NCBI RefSeq assembly: GCF_008364685.1 | Contig: NZ_VTTL01000015.1 | Span: 1 to 64,000 of the forward strand | Source of the DNA: Xanthobacter oligotrophicus | Lineage (GTDB): Bacteria > Pseudomonadota > Alphaproteobacteria > Rhizobiales > Xanthobacteraceae | Length of the DNA stretch: 64,000 nt | Direction of reading: 5' to 3' | Shown here: positions 28,579 through 38,052 of the stretch, piece after piece | Position numbering within the stretch: position 1 is the stretch's first letter | Layout of the letters: each line of letters begins with the position of its first letter | Program-made: the position numbers and the translations under genes | The notes under the pieces: model-generated | What the model was told of the DNA's origin: nothing | The model's database searches: none | The model's input: the letters and a program-made list of their open reading frames with translations, nothing else

Positions 28579-30993
28579 TCAGGCCCGGAGCGTCGCGCCG
28601 GTCTTCTTGGTGACCTCCGCCACGATGCGGCCCGCCACCTCCTCGATGTCCTTGTCGGTGAGGGTGCGCTCGCGCGGCTGGAGGGTGACCTCCACCGCCA
28701 CCGACTTCTTGTCGGGGTCGATGCCCTTGCCCTCATAGAGGTCGAACAGGCCCACGGCGGCGACCAGCTTCTTGTCCGCGCCCTGCGCGGCCTTGAGGAT
28801 GTCCGCCGCCGCCACCTCGCGGCCCACCACGAAGGCGAAGTCGCGCTTCACCGCCTGGAAGGTGGAGAGGTCGAGATTGGGCTTCACCCGCGTCGCCTTG
28901 GCCTTGGGCTCGGGGATCTTGTCGAGGATGATCTCGAACGCCACCAGCGGGCCGCTCACGTCCAGCGCTTCCAGCACGGCGGGATGGATCTCGCCGAAAT
29001 GGGCCGTGGCGTTGGAGCCGAGCCGCAGGGTGCCCGAGCGGCCGGGATGGTACCAGCCCGGCGCATCGGTGGTGACCTGGAGGTTCGCCACCGGCGCCCC
29101 GCAGGCGGCGAGCGCCGCGAAGGCATCGGCCTTGGCATCGAACACGTCCACCGCCCCGGCGGTTCCGGACCAGTGGCGGCCGGCACCCGAGGGCTTGGCC
29201 GTGCCGCGCCGCAGGCCCGTGGCCGCCTGACGCTGGCCGGTAGGGGTGTCGTCAAGGAAGATCTGGCCCACCTCGAACAGGGCCACGTCGGCAAAGCCGC
29301 GCGCCGCATTGGTGCCGGCCGACTTGATGAGGCCGGGCAACAGGCTCGGCCGCATGTCCGACAGCTCGGCGGCGATGGGGTTGGACAGCGCCAGCGGCGG
29401 CGCGCCGCCGCCAAACATCTTGGCGGCCTCCTGCGAGACGAAGGACCAGGTGATGGCCTCCACCATGCCGCGCGCGGCCAGCGCCCGGCGCGCCTTGCGG
29501 CTGCGCAGCTGGAGCGGGGTCAGCACCGCCTTGCGGGCATCCTCCCCACGCGGCAGCTCGGTGGCGGGCACGCGGTCGAGGCCGAGGATGCGCACCACCT
29601 CTTCCACCAGGTCCGCCTTGCCCTCGATGTCGCCGCGCCAGGAGGGCGGCACCACGTCGAGCACCGGCGCCGCGCCGGAAACGGCGAAGCCCAGCGCTTC
29701 GAGCACGTCGCGGATCTCCTGCTCGGAGGCTTCCAGCCCGGCGAGGCGCTTCACCTCGGAGAGGGGGAAGGCGATGGTGCGGGTGGTGTCCGGGATGGCG
29801 CCAGCGAGCACCACCTCGGAGGCCTCGCCGCCGCAGATCTCCTGGATGAGATGGGTGGCCAGCTCCAGCCCCGGCACGGTGAAGTCCGGATCCACGCCGC
29901 GCTCGAAACGGAAGCGGGCATCGGAATTGATACCGAGCTTGCGCCCGGTCTGGGCGATGGTGATGGCGTCCCACAAGGCGGATTCGATCACCACGTCGGT
30001 GGTGCTCTCGTCGCAGCCGGAGGCCTCCCCGCCCATGATGCCGGCAAGGCTCTCCACGCCGTTCTCGTCGGCGATGACGCACATGGTCTCATCCAGCGCG
30101 TAGGTCTTGCCGTCCAGCGCCAGCAGGGTCTCCCCCGGCCGGCCCCGGCGCACCACCAGATTGCCCTTCACCTTGGCGAGGTCGAAGACGTGGAGCGGCC
30201 GGTTGCGGTCGAACGTCATGAAATTGGTGACGTCCACCAGCGCGTTGATGGGGCGCAGGCCGATGGCGCGCAGGCGGTCCTGCATCCATTGCGGCGAGGG
30301 GCCGTTCTTCACGCCCTTCACCACCCGCAGGGCGAAGGCCGGGCAGAGCGAGCCGCTCTCGCCGAATTCCAGCGTCACGCCAAGGGGCGCGGGGAAGGTG
30401 CCGTCCACGGGCTTCACCTTCGGCGCCATCAGCTCGCCGAGGCCGGCGGCGGCAAGATCCCGCGCGACGCCCGCGACGCCGAGGCAGTCGGCGCGATTGG
30501 GGGTCACGGCGATTTCCACCACCGGATCGTTGAGGCCCAACACCTGCGCGAAGGGCGCGCCGACGGTGGCGTCCTCCGGCAGCTCCAGGATGCCGTCATG
30601 CTCTTCCGACAGGCCCAGCTCGCGGGCCGAGCACAGCATGCCGCGGCTTTCCACGTCGCGGATCTTGCCGATCTTCAGCTCGAGCCCGGAGGTTGGAATG
30701 ACCGTGCCCGGCGCCGCGAACACGGTCTTCAGCCCCGCCCGCGCATTGGGCGCGCCGCACACCACCTGGATGGGGTCGCCTTTCCCGATGGAGACGGTGC
30801 AGACCTTCAGCTTGTCGGCGTTGGGGTGCTTCTCGGCGGTCAGCACCTCGCCCACCACGAAGGGCGCGAGCTGCTTCGCCTTGTCCTCCACTCCCTCGAC
30901 CTCGAGGCCGATGAGGGACAGGCGCTCGACGATCTCGTCGAAGGAGGCGGTGGGCTCGAGGTGGTCCTGGAGCCAGGAGAAGGTGAATTTCAT
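28579..30993 (-). CDS. pheT: phenylalanine--tRNA ligase beta subunit
   Basis: The 804-residue beta subunit of the (alpha-beta)2 synthetase that charges tRNA-Phe. The start [14 protein letters not shown] is typical; an OB-fold tRNA-binding domain (about 40-150, with [12 protein letters not shown]) is followed by the B3/B4 editing domain, B5 and a C-terminal anticodon-binding FDX-ACB domain ([12 protein letters not shown], and [12 protein letters not shown]-like end). It follows pheS after 12 bases. Full length, no oddities. Confidence 0.97.
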   Translation of the reverse strand: MKFTFSWLQDHLEPTASFDEIVERLSLIGLEVEGVEDKAKQLAPFVVGEVLTAEKHPNADKLKVCTVSIGKGDPIQVVCGAPNARAGLKTVFAAPGTVIPTSGLELKIGKIRDVESRGMLCSARELGLSEEHDGILELPEDATVGAPFAQVLGLNDPVVEIAVTPNRADCLGVAGVARDLAAAGLGELMAPKVKPVDGTFPAPLGVTLEFGESGSLCPAFALRVVKGVKNGPSPQWMQDRLRAIGLRPINALVDVTNFMTFDRNRPLHVFDLAKVKGNLVVRRGRPGETLLALDGKTYALDETMCVIADENGVESLAGIMGGEASGCDESTTDVVIESALWDAITIAQTGRKLGINSDARFRFERGVDPDFTVPGLELATHLIQEICGGEASEVVLAGAIPDTTRTIAFPLSEVKRLAGLEASEQEIRDVLEALGFAVSGAAPVLDVVPPSWRGDIEGKADLVEEVVRILGLDRVPATELPRGEDARKAVLTPLQLRSRKARRALAARGMVEAITWSFVSQEAAKMFGGGAPPLALSNPIAAELSDMRPSLLPGLIKSAGTNAARGFADVALFEVGQIFLDDTPTGQRQAATGLRRGTAKPSGAGRHWSGTAGAVDVFDAKADAFAALAACGAPVANLQVTTDAPGWYHPGRSGTLRLGSNATAHFGEIHPAVLEALDVSGPLVAFEIILDKIPEPKAKATRVKPNLDLSTFQAVKRDFAFVVGREVAAADILKAAQGADKKLVAAVGLFDLYEGKGIDPDKKSVAVEVTLQPRERTLTDKDIEEVAGRIVAEVTKKTGATLRA

Positions 30994-31005
30994 GGGTCCT
31001 GCTCC

Positions 31006-32127
31006 TTACGCGCTCAGGCCGCCGGCGAGGGTCGGGAAATCCAGCGGGCGGAAGCCGTAGTGGGAGAGCCAGCGCACGTCGGCCTCGAAGAAGGCGCGCA
31101 GGTCGCTCATGCCGTATTTCAGCATGGCGATGCGGTCGATGCCCATGCCCCAGGCAAAGCCCTGGTATTCATCCGGGTCGAGCCCGCAATTGCGCAGCAC
31201 GTTGGGGTGCACCATGCCGCAGCCGAGGATTTCCAGCCAGTCGGTGCCCTCGCCGAAGCGGATCTCGCCGGGGCGGGAGCGGTCGCACTGGATGTCCACT
31301 TCCATGGACGGCTCGGTGAAGGGGAAGAAGGACGGGCGGAAGCGCATCTTCACGCCCTCCACCTCGAAGAAGGACTTGCAGAATTCCTCCAGGATCCACT
31401 TCAGGTGGCCGAGGTGCGCGCCCTTGTCGATCACCAGCCCCTCGACCTGGTGGAACATGGGGGTGTGGGTCTGGTCACTGTCGCAGCGATAGGTGCGGCC
31501 GGGGCAGATGACGCGGATGGGCGGCGTCTTGGTCTGCATGGTGCGCACCTGCACCGGGGAGGTGTGAGTGCGCAGCACCTTGCGCTGCCCGTCCGCGCCG
31601 GGGGGCAGGAAGAAGGTGTCGTGCATCTCCCGCGCCGGATGGCCGGGGGGGAAGTTCAACGCGGTGAAATTGTGGAAATCGTCCTCGATGTCCGGGCCTT
31701 CCGCCACCGAGAAGCCCATGTCGGCGAAGATGGCGGTCAGCTCCTCCATCACCTGGGCGATGGGGTGGACGCGCCCGGTCTCGGCGGCGGCCTCGCGGAC
31801 GGGCAGGGTGACGTCCACCGTCTCGGTGGCGAGGCGGGCTTCCAGCGCCCTGGTCTTCAGCGCCGAGCGGCGATGGGTGAGAAGGCCGGTCACCCGGTCG
31901 CGCAGGCCGTTGATGGCCGGGCCCATCACCTTGCGCTCGTCCGGGCTCATGGCGCCCAGCGACTTGAGCAGCTCCGAGACCGAGCCCTTCTTGCCGAGGG
32001 CGGCGATGCGCACCTCCTCGAGGCCGGCTTCATCCTCGGCGCGCAGGATGGCGCCCGCGATGTCTTGCTCCAGGTCCGCGATGGCGCTCTGGTCGGTCAC
32101 GTCGATGTCGGACATGTCGATGCTCAT
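31006..32127 (-). CDS. pheS: phenylalanine--tRNA ligase alpha subunit
   Basis: The 373-residue catalytic alpha subunit: an N-terminal coiled coil, then the class II core with TRTYRCDSD-like motif 2 ([21 protein letters not shown]) and motif 3 [13 protein letters not shown] near the end. I chose the ATG at 32127; a GTG 15 bases upstream and an ATG 12 bases downstream are possible, and none has a clear ribosome site. A promoter (32184-32211) precedes it, so it can be expressed apart from rpmI-rplT. Confidence 0.97.
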   Translation of the reverse strand: MSIDMSDIDVTDQSAIADLEQDIAGAILRAEDEAGLEEVRIAALGKKGSVSELLKSLGAMSPDERKVMGPAINGLRDRVTGLLTHRRSALKTRALEARLATETVDVTLPVREAAAETGRVHPIAQVMEELTAIFADMGFSVAEGPDIEDDFHNFTALNFPPGHPAREMHDTFFLPPGADGQRKVLRTHTSPVQVRTMQTKTPPIRVICPGRTYRCDSDQTHTPMFHQVEGLVIDKGAHLGHLKWILEEFCKSFFEVEGVKMRFRPSFFPFTEPSMEVDIQCDRSRPGEIRFGEGTDWLEILGCGMVHPNVLRNCGLDPDEYQGFAWGMGIDRIAMLKYGMSDLRAFFEADVRWLSHYGFRPLDFPTLAGGLSA

Positions 32128-32183
32128 GAAGTTCTGGAACACCCGCGGGGTCGGGCGGGCGCGGGTCCTGGACGGTTGCGCCG

Positions 32184-32211
32184 CTTATAGACGGGGGCCG
32201 ACCAAACGCAA
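32184..32211 (-). promoter_or_regulatory. putative pheS promoter
   Basis: On the minus strand TTGCGT (32206-32211) and TATAAG (32184-32189) are 16 bases apart. The -35 box starts within the T-tail of the rplT terminator. The predicted start is about 50 bases before pheS. Confidence 0.6.
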
Positions 32212-32240
32212 AAGCCCCGGACGGATGACCGCACGGGGCT
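32210..32240 (-). terminator. rplT terminator
   Basis: AGCCCCG (32213-32219) pairs with CGGGGCT (32234-32240) with a 14-base loop; on the minus strand the stem is followed by TTTTGC. It lies 32 bases after the rplT stop and separates rpmI-rplT from pheST. Confidence 0.65.
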
Positions 32241-32271
32241 CTTGAAGGTCTCGCAAAGACGGGATGGAAGC

Positions 32272-32634
32272 TCAGGCCAGAGCGGCCTTGGCCTTTTCCA
32301 CCAAGGCCTTGAACGCGTCGGGCTCGTGGATGGCGATATCCGAGAGCACCTTGCGGTCGACCTCGATCCCAGCCTTGCTGAGACCATCGATAAATCGCGA
32401 ATAGGTCAGGTCGAGATCGAGCGCGCGCACACCGGCGTTGATGCGCTGGATCCAGAGCGCACGGAAGTTGCGCTTCTTAACCTTGCGATCGCGGTAAGCA
32501 TACTGCATCGACCGTTCGACGGCCGACTTGGCAGCGCGGATGGTATTCTTGCGACGGCCGTAAAAGCCCTTGGCGGCTTCGAAGACCTTCTTGTGCTTGG
32601 CGTGTGAGGTAACGCCACGTTTGACGCGGGCCAT
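32272..32634 (-). CDS. rplT: 50S ribosomal protein L20
   Basis: A 120-residue early-assembly large-subunit protein that binds 23S rRNA. The long basic N-terminal helix ([18 protein letters not shown], then [18 protein letters not shown]) and the globular end with [15 protein letters not shown] are diagnostic. It follows rpmI after 30 bases. L20 represses its own operon in several bacteria; no such site could be shown here. Confidence 0.98.
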   Translation of the reverse strand: MARVKRGVTSHAKHKKVFEAAKGFYGRRKNTIRAAKSAVERSMQYAYRDRKVKKRNFRALWIQRINAGVRALDLDLTYSRFIDGLSKAGIEVDRKVLSDIAIHEPDAFKALVEKAKAALA

Positions 32635-32664
32635 GGAAAAACTCCTTCAGATCGCGGTGCGGCG

Positions 32665-32865
32665 TCAGCCGTTCGGCAGGAACGACTTGCGGATCACGCG
32701 GCCGTCGCTCTCGCTCAGGATCGTGGTGCCGCGCTGGTTGCGGATCTGGCTGTTGGTCCGCTTGATCATGCCGTGGCGCTTGCCGGCCTGGGCCGCGATC
32801 ACTTTTCCCGTACCCGTCAGACGGAAGCGTTTCTTGGCTCCCGACTTGGTCTTCATCTTGGGCAT
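32665..32865 (-). CDS. rpmI: 50S ribosomal protein L35
   Basis: A 66-residue ribosomal protein, [21 protein letters not shown], ending [10 protein letters not shown]. The ATG at 32865 has a GGAGAG ribosome site (ACGGAGAGCCAA). Longer readings upstream are artefacts of high GC. The usual partner infC is 4.6 kb away, on the far side of an inserted block. Confidence 0.97.
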   Translation of the reverse strand: MPKMKTKSGAKKRFRLTGTGKVIAAQAGKRHGMIKRTNSQIRNQRGTTILSESDGRVIRKSFLPNG

Positions 32866-33222
32866 TTGGCTCTCCGTGGCATGGGTTCGCCACGCCTTGC
32901 GGCGGGGAACGCTCAGCCTCTTGTTGCTGTTGAGCGATATGAGCCAGCGCGGCAGCCCTTGTTCGCCGGCCGGCTCGAAGGCGGAAGTCGTTACAGGAGG
33001 ATGGCGGGAAAGGCAAGCGCCTGCGACCGGACCCGCCGTGGCCGGGCGCTGCGGTGCGAACGAATTTGTGTGCCGCACTGTCACGCAGGCTTGAACGCGC
33101 ACCGGCCGAATTTGAGCATCAGCAACAACTTCGCCGCGTTGTCGCCGTAGGTTGTCAACGGTCCGGCGAAACAAACGACACAAATTCAGCCGAGCCTGTA
33201 TCGCGTTGAGGGAGTGAGCATC
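32866..33222. promoter_or_regulatory. divergent control region of rpmI and the BA14K-like gene
   Basis: A 357-bp gap without a gene. For rpmI, TTGCCT (33011-33016) and TAACGA (32988-32993) are 17 bases apart on the minus strand, a weak promoter candidate. The roughly 120-base leader can form CGCTCA...TGAGCG (about 32910-32936) and a second stem near the start codon, possible sites for feedback. Near the other end, GAGGGAG precedes the start of the rightward gene. Confidence 0.4.
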
Positions 33223-33930
33223 ATGTTCGGAACGAAAAGAGTGGCACTGCTCGCGGCCGCCATGGTCGCTGGTAGCATGCTCTCGTTTTCTGGAAGCCCC
33301 GCCGGCGCGCAGGCGCTGCGCCTCGGTCTCGTGAACGCAGACATGCAGCGCGCCGCGGCCACGGCGGATACCGTCGCCTACCGCGGAGGCGGTGGCTATC
33401 GCGGCGGTGGCGTGCGCATGGGCGGTCCCCGCTATGGCGGCGGGCCTCGCATGGTGGGACCGCGCTATGGCGGCGGCGCCCGGTACATGGGCGGCCCGCG
33501 CTATGGTGGCGCGCGTTATGTGGGGCCGCGCGCCGTCGCTCCCCGCTACGTGGGTGGCTATCGACCCGGCTATGGTCCGGGACCCGTGCGCCCCGGCTGG
33601 GGTCCGGGGCGTCCCGGCTGGGGGCCCGGCGGCGGCCCGGGCTGGGGGCATCCGGGCTGGCGTCCGCCGCCGGGCGCCTGGGGTCCGGGGGCGTGGCGTC
33701 CGGGCTGGGGCTGGTACCGGCCCGGTTGGGGCTGGGGCTACTATAACAATAACGGCGGGTGGATCGCGCTCGGCGTTGCCAGCGGCCTTGCCCTGGGTGC
33801 GGTCGCCGCAACTGCGGAACCGGTCTACGGCGACGATGCGTCGGCCTATTGCGCCCAGCGCTTCCGCTCCTACAACCCGGCCACCGGCACCTACACCGGC
33901 TATGACGGGTACCAGCATCCCTGCCCCTGA
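33223..33930 (+). CDS. secreted Gly/Arg/Tyr/Trp-rich protein with BA14K-like C-terminus
   Basis: A 235-residue exported protein. The signal peptide spans about residues 1-30 ([14 protein letters not shown], cleavage near AGA-QA). The middle is low-complexity, with repeats of GGPRYGG and then [13 protein letters not shown]; a hydrophobic helix follows ([18 protein letters not shown]). The last 30 residues, with [21 protein letters not shown] and HPCP, match the BA14K family first noted as Brucella immunoreactive lectin-like proteins. The ATG has GGAG 8 bases upstream; a GTG 9 bases earlier is possible. A terminator follows. The function is unknown. Confidence 0.85.
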   Translation: MFGTKRVALLAAAMVAGSMLSFSGSPAGAQALRLGLVNADMQRAAATADTVAYRGGGGYRGGGVRMGGPRYGGGPRMVGPRYGGGARYMGGPRYGGARYVGPRAVAPRYVGGYRPGYGPGPVRPGWGPGRPGWGPGGGPGWGHPGWRPPPGAWGPGAWRPGWGWYRPGWGWGYYNNNGGWIALGVASGLALGAVAATAEPVYGDDASAYCAQRFRSYNPATGTYTGYDGYQHPCP

Positions 33931-33955
33931 GCGGGGAAGGGCTTGAGGACAAGAG

Positions 33956-33983
33956 GCCCGGCGTCCTGCGCCGGGCTTTTATT
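33956..33983. terminator. terminator after the BA14K-like gene
   Basis: GCCCGGC and GCCGGGC form a stem followed by TTTTATTT on the plus strand. It lies 25 bases after the stop and between convergent genes. Confidence 0.75.
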
Positions 33984-34073
33984 TGCCGGGGCAAGCCTTT
34001 GGACCGACTTGAGAGTCGATCGACGGTGCCCGAAGTGGCGGTATGGTTCCGTCGGCGTGATCGGGGCCGATGG

Positions 34074-34982
34074 TCAGGTCCGGAGGTTTGGTGTTGCGGT
34101 CGGCCTTTCGGGGCCCTTCGGCTGCGCTGGTTCGGGCGAAGCGGCCAGCGCGGCAGCGGCGACCGGTAGCACCGTCCCGATGAAGGGCACATCCAGCCAC
34201 ACGCGGCCGACGATGTCGCGCTCGTAGTGGAATACGCTCAGGGCCTTCAATCGACGCCCCCAGCGGAAGATTTCGCGAAGGCACTTTTCCGGGAGCGAGC
34301 GCTTGACCTTCGCGGGGCGTTCCGGCCTCGGCGTTCGCGGCTGGGCGCCACGTTCTGTCTCGAGGTCCGACATGGCGAGGCCGACGCCCCGCGCCGGTTC
34401 GTAAAATTCGGCCTGGAGGCACAAGCCGGGACGCAGTTGGTAGGTGACCGCTGGATAGTAGTTCTTGCTCGCCGGCTCGAACATCATAACGTCGATGGGC
34501 TCAGCGAAGTCGGTGATATCCCGCAGGGCGCGTTCCGCGTAGGCGCGGGTGATCACGTAGGCGGCGGTGCCGTGCTGCTTGGAATGGAGGCGATGCGCCC
34601 TGACGCCCCGTGGCCCGCAGCGCCGGCCACGGCCGAGGGTCGAGTGCTGCGGGGTCGCCTCCAGCCGCAGGATGTCCGCATCCGCCGGAAATTTGCGAGG
34701 GTTCTCGATGAAGAGCTTCGCTTCCGGAGCGATCAGCGCATCGTCCTCAAGGACGAGACAGAGGCGCTCGTCACTTGCCAGAAACCGCTTCCACGCCTTG
34801 CGGTGGCTCAGGGCGCACGCGATCTCGAGGGGGGTGATCAGGTGCCTGCCCGGCCCGACGTCCTCCTGGCGGCCATCGACGGCCTCGACACGCTCGAATT
34901 CCAGCCCGAGAGCATCGAGCTGGCTGCGCATGAAGGCGAGGCGATCAGTTCGACGGGCAAGGTTGACGACGAGAATCAGCAT
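34074..34982 (-). CDS. glycosyltransferase family 25 protein, paralogue 1
   Basis: A 302-residue GT25 enzyme; relatives add galactose or glucose to lipooligosaccharide in Gram-negative bacteria. Signatures are VVNLARRTDRLAFM at the N-terminus, CALSHRKAW (56-64), and the metal-binding CLVLEDDAL with Glu79-Asp80-Asp81. The C-terminal third is basic and ends in a Pro/Ala-rich tail. By hand count 60 of the first 86 residues match the protein encoded at 36234-37142, which has exactly the same length. A radical SAM gene lies between the two. Acceptor and sugar are unknown. Confidence 0.88.
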   Translation of the reverse strand: MLILVVNLARRTDRLAFMRSQLDALGLEFERVEAVDGRQEDVGPGRHLITPLEIACALSHRKAWKRFLASDERLCLVLEDDALIAPEAKLFIENPRKFPADADILRLEATPQHSTLGRGRRCGPRGVRAHRLHSKQHGTAAYVITRAYAERALRDITDFAEPIDVMMFEPASKNYYPAVTYQLRPGLCLQAEFYEPARGVGLAMSDLETERGAQPRTPRPERPAKVKRSLPEKCLREIFRWGRRLKALSVFHYERDIVGRVWLDVPFIGTVLPVAAAALAASPEPAQPKGPERPTATPNLRT

Positions 34983-35170
34983 GAGCCTGCGGAGGGGTGT
35001 CTTTCGATTTTCTGCAACCTTTTAATACGGATATGCTGCGGTTCAACGTTTTTCTCAGGCTACGTAAAGATGCCGGCGGTTCGGCTTGAAAGCCGTTTCC
35101 TTGGGCGAGGCTGGCGTTTCCGCATGCGCCGGCCTCGGACCGCAGAAGCCCCCCTGCCGCGCCTCGCCAT

Positions 35171-36385
35171 TCAGGGCAAAGGTCGTTCGGTGAAGCGGGC
35201 GACCGCCTGGATGCCCGACATGATCTTCCAGGTGAGGTCGCTGGCGATCCCGAGATCGGGTCGCACGGGATCGGCATTGGCCTGGTGGTCGAGCATCTTC
35301 TGCCGGCCTGCGATGGTGCTGCTCTCGCGCTTCACCGAATGGCTGATGCCGCAGAACTGGTTGCAGGAGCGCATCAGCTTGCGAATGTTGTCGGCGCCGA
35401 GCCAGAAGCGCTTCAGGTCGCCGGAGCGTTCCAGCGTCTTGCCCGGAAACTGGCCGGAGAAGCACAGGCGGGCCACGCCGTAATGGTTCACCATGATGTT
35501 GCGGTCGTAGGAATTGCAGATGTGGTCCTGCGTCGCGGTCTTGGAATGCCAGCCGCGGTCGAGGTCCGGCGCGCCATAGAGCGAGCGGAAGTACATGCCC
35601 ACCTGCTCCACCCACAGCGGGTTGTAGCCGAGGCCGTACTTGGCGTTGCACTGGTTCAGGATGGCGACGAGCTCGTCCGGGTCCACCTTTGTCTGGGCGG
35701 CGAAGAAGGGGTCGTGCTCGCCGGCCTGGCCGAAGCTGGGCTGGAGGAAGTTCAGCTTCAGCTTGTCGGCGCCGATGTCGTTTAGCACCAGATCGTAGAA
35801 GGCGTCGATGGACTGGTAATTGTCGCCGAAGATGAGCCCCATGACATAGATGCGGGTCTTGTCCTGCGCGTTCAGGCGCTGGCGCGCCGCCACCAGCAGC
35901 CGCAGGGCGCGCACCGCCTTGGCGAAGGCGCCGGGCACGCCGCGGGTCTCGTCATGCTGGCCGGGGAAGGGGCTGTTGAGCGAGATGGAAATCTCGTGCG
36001 GCCCTTCGAGGATCATGCGCTCGGCCAGCTTGTCCTCGCGGATGCGCGTGCCATTGACCACCGACAGGGCGTTGACGCCGTTGCTGCGGCAGGCCTTGGC
36101 CAGGGTGAAGTAATCTTCCAGGTCGAGCATGGGCTCGCCGCCGCAGATCACCACGTTGCCCTTGGGATTGAGCTGGGAGAATTCCGCGATCAGCTGGGAG
36201 CGGCCGGCGACCGAGAGATAGTTCGCCCGGTCGTCATCGGTCCGTTGCCAGAAATCGCAATGCTTGCACTTCAGGTTGCAGCGCTTGTTCACTTCCAGAA
36301 ACAGAAAGCGCGGCGGCAGCAGCCGGGAGGGTCCCGCCGGCGAAGGGGACGTCGCGCAGGACGCGTCCGACAATGAACCGTGCAT
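35171..36385 (-). CDS. radical SAM protein with SPASM-like C-terminal cysteines
   Basis: A 404-residue protein. The 4Fe-4S cluster motif is CNLKCKHC (Cys36, Cys40, Cys43), followed by the SAM-binding VICGGEPMLDLEDYF. The C-terminal part has an ICNSYDRNIMVNHYGVARLC segment and CNQFCG, the cysteine pattern of SPASM/twitch domains that bind extra Fe-S clusters in peptide- or carbohydrate-modifying enzymes. The only ATG before the motif is at 36385, which overlaps the upstream GT25 gene by 152 bases; a later non-ATG start is possible. Sitting between two GT25 genes suggests modification of the same glycan or peptide. The substrate is unknown. Confidence 0.85.
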   Translation of the reverse strand: MHGSLSDASCATSPSPAGPSRLLPPRFLFLEVNKRCNLKCKHCDFWQRTDDDRANYLSVAGRSQLIAEFSQLNPKGNVVICGGEPMLDLEDYFTLAKACRSNGVNALSVVNGTRIREDKLAERMILEGPHEISISLNSPFPGQHDETRGVPGAFAKAVRALRLLVAARQRLNAQDKTRIYVMGLIFGDNYQSIDAFYDLVLNDIGADKLKLNFLQPSFGQAGEHDPFFAAQTKVDPDELVAILNQCNAKYGLGYNPLWVEQVGMYFRSLYGAPDLDRGWHSKTATQDHICNSYDRNIMVNHYGVARLCFSGQFPGKTLERSGDLKRFWLGADNIRKLMRSCNQFCGISHSVKRESSTIAGRQKMLDHQANADPVRPDLGIASDLTWKIMSGIQAVARFTERPLP

Positions 36386-37142
36386 GGAGAAACTCCGCCT
36401 TGGCTTTGGTTCGGCGCCACCAGCGGGCAGCCTCGCGCAGACATTTTTCCGGTAACGAACGCTGCACCCTGATCCGGGGGGCCGGCTCGTGCCGGGGAAA
36501 GCGGACGCGGCGGTCCATCTCCAGATCGGACCTGGCGATGGCGGTGCTTTGCGCCGGTTCATACAGCTCCGCCTGAAGGCAGACGCCCGGGCGCAGCTGG
36601 AAGGAGACGTTGGGATAATAGTTCGGGCTCTTGGGCTCGAACAGCACTTCGTCCACCGGCTCGACGAACGCGGTGAGGTCGCGCACCGCGCGCTCGGCGA
36701 AAGCGCGGGTGATGATATAGCCGGCGCAGCCATGGTGCCGCGACAGCAGCGGGTGCGCCCTGAAGCCGGGCGGTCCGCAGCGCCGGCCGCGTCCCAGAAC
36801 GCACTCCTGCAATCGCGTCTCCAGCCGAAGGATTTCGGTTCCCGCGGGGAAGGCGCGCGGATCTTCGACAAAGCGCTTCATCTGCGGCGCGATGAGCACG
36901 TCGTCCTCAAGGATGAGGCAATGGCTTGCGTCGCTGTCGAGGAAGCGCATCCACGCCTTGCGGTGGCTGAGGGCGCAGGCCCGCTCGACCGGGGAGATCA
37001 GGTCCGTGCCCGGCCCCACATCCACGGCCCTGCCGTCGATGGCATCGATGCGCTCGAATGCAATTCCCAGCGCATCCAGCTGGTTGCGCACGAAGGCGAG
37101 GTGATCCGGGCGCCGGGCAAGGTTGATGAGCAGAACCAGCAT
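36234..37142 (-). CDS. glycosyltransferase family 25 protein, paralogue 2
   Basis: A 302-residue GT25 enzyme closely similar to the one at 34074-34982, with LLINLARRPDHLAFV, CALSHRKAW at 56-64 and CLILEDDVL with Glu79-Asp80-Asp81. It is the first gene of the leftward GT25-radical SAM-GT25 unit. Its last 50 codons overlap the start of the radical SAM gene in another frame, but the matching tail of the paralogue (GRV-DVPF-GT-LP-AAAAL) shows that the frame is real. A possible promoter, TTGCGA (37196-37201) and TAGACA (37174-37179) with 16 bases between, lies upstream. Confidence 0.88.
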   Translation of the reverse strand: MLVLLINLARRPDHLAFVRNQLDALGIAFERIDAIDGRAVDVGPGTDLISPVERACALSHRKAWMRFLDSDASHCLILEDDVLIAPQMKRFVEDPRAFPAGTEILRLETRLQECVLGRGRRCGPPGFRAHPLLSRHHGCAGYIITRAFAERAVRDLTAFVEPVDEVLFEPKSPNYYPNVSFQLRPGVCLQAELYEPAQSTAIARSDLEMDRRVRFPRHEPAPRIRVQRSLPEKCLREAARWWRRTKAKAEFLHARFIVGRVLRDVPFAGGTLPAAAAALSVSGSEQALQPEVQALRFLATDR

Positions 37143-37515
37143 TCAGGCCGTAAGCACGAATTGGAATAGGTCGTGTCTAGCAAACTGCCCTTGCGTCGCA
37201 ACTCTATTTCAAATGGCACATCGGCCGGGGCGGTATCAAAATGCAGGTTGCGGTCATTCTGTCCGCGTCGTGTGCGAAAGATGTCGCACAACCCATCCCA
37301 AGCCGGCGCCGCGAAAAGCGATGCTTCCGCTCGATTGCGAGCCCATGACGGATGAATAAAAAAGAGCCGTTCGGATCAGATCGCGGTGCAATCTGATCCG
37401 AACGGCTCTTGGGTGCTTGAAGTGGGACAGCGTCCGCAACAGGTCCAGCCCGGTCGAAATGCCCTCGCGCTTCGGCGAGGATCACTTCGTGGGAAGGATC
37501 ACCTGGGCGACACGA
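37143..37515. other. gap between infC and the GT25 unit
   Basis: This 373-bp spacer holds no convincing gene. It carries the infC terminator (37362-37410) and, nearer the GT25 gene, a weak promoter candidate (37174-37201 on the minus strand). Short frames across it have no family resemblance. A small peptide substrate for the radical SAM enzyme was looked for here and not found. Confidence 0.5.
37362..37410 (-). terminator. strong infC terminator
   Basis: A perfect 20-bp stem (AAGAGCCGTTCGGATCAGAT and its complement) with a 9-base loop. On the minus strand it is followed by an unbroken T-run (TTTTTTATTC). It ends the infC transcript and makes the GT25 unit a separate transcription unit. Confidence 0.9.
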
Positions 37516-38052
37516 TCACCTGGGCGACAGGATCATGATCATCTGCCGGCCTTCCAGCATGGGCTCGGCCTCCACCTTGGCGATGGCGGCGACATCCTCC
37601 TTCAGCTTTTGAAGCAGCTTGAAGCCGATGTCCTGGTGCGCCATCTCGCGGCCGCGGAAGCGCAGGGTGACCTTCACCTTGTCGCCTTCCTCGAAGAAGC
37701 GCTCCATGGAGCGCATCTTCACCTCGTAATCGTGGGTGTCGATGCCGGGGCGGAGCTTGATTTCCTTGACCTCCACCACCTTCTGCTTCTTGCGGGCCTC
37801 GCTCGCCTTCTTCTGGTTCTGGTATTTGAACCGGCCGTAGTCGAGGATCTTGCAGACGGGGGGCGCGGAGTTCGGCGAGATCTCGACAAGGTCGAGGCCG
37901 GCTTCCTGCGCAAGGGTGAGAGCATCGCGAATGGCCACCACGCCGCGGTTTTGCCCATCCTGGTCGATCAGCTGGACTTCGCGGATGCGGATTTCCTCGT
38001 TGACGCGCGGACCATCCTTCTCCGGCGCTACGGGTCTCATGGGGCGACGAAT
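37516..38052 (-). CDS. infC: translation initiation factor IF-3, AUU start
   Basis: Controls start-codon choice and keeps ribosomal subunits apart. The protein shows [14 protein letters not shown], the linker [15 protein letters not shown] and the C-domain [18 protein letters not shown]. An ATG exists at 38040, but the good ribosome site (GAGGAG) lies too far from it. Four codons upstream, an ATT at 38052 stands 9 bases from that site and gives an N-terminus (M)[17 protein letters not shown] like other alphaproteobacterial IF-3 proteins. E. coli infC also starts with AUU, which lets IF-3 repress its own translation. Length is then 178 residues. Confidence 0.93.
   Translation of the reverse strand: MRRPMRPVAPEKDGPRVNEEIRIREVQLIDQDGQNRGVVAIRDALTLAQEAGLDLVEISPNSAPPVCKILDYGRFKYQNQKKASEARKKQKVVEVKEIKLRPGIDTHDYEVKMRSMERFFEEGDKVKVTLRFRGREMAHQDIGFKLLQKLKEDVAAIAKVEAEPMLEGRQMIMILSPR

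Noticed and set aside
28561-32190. A 1,209-residue open frame on the plus strand over pheT-pheS
   Set aside because: It is exactly antisense to two unmistakable synthetase genes. Long antisense frames are expected at this GC content, and the translation is Gly/His/Val/Arg-rich with no family motif.
36998-37485. A small peptide gene upstream of the GT25/radical SAM unit
   Set aside because: Frames here overlap the GT25 gene or the infC terminator, have no ribosome site and show no precursor-like pattern.
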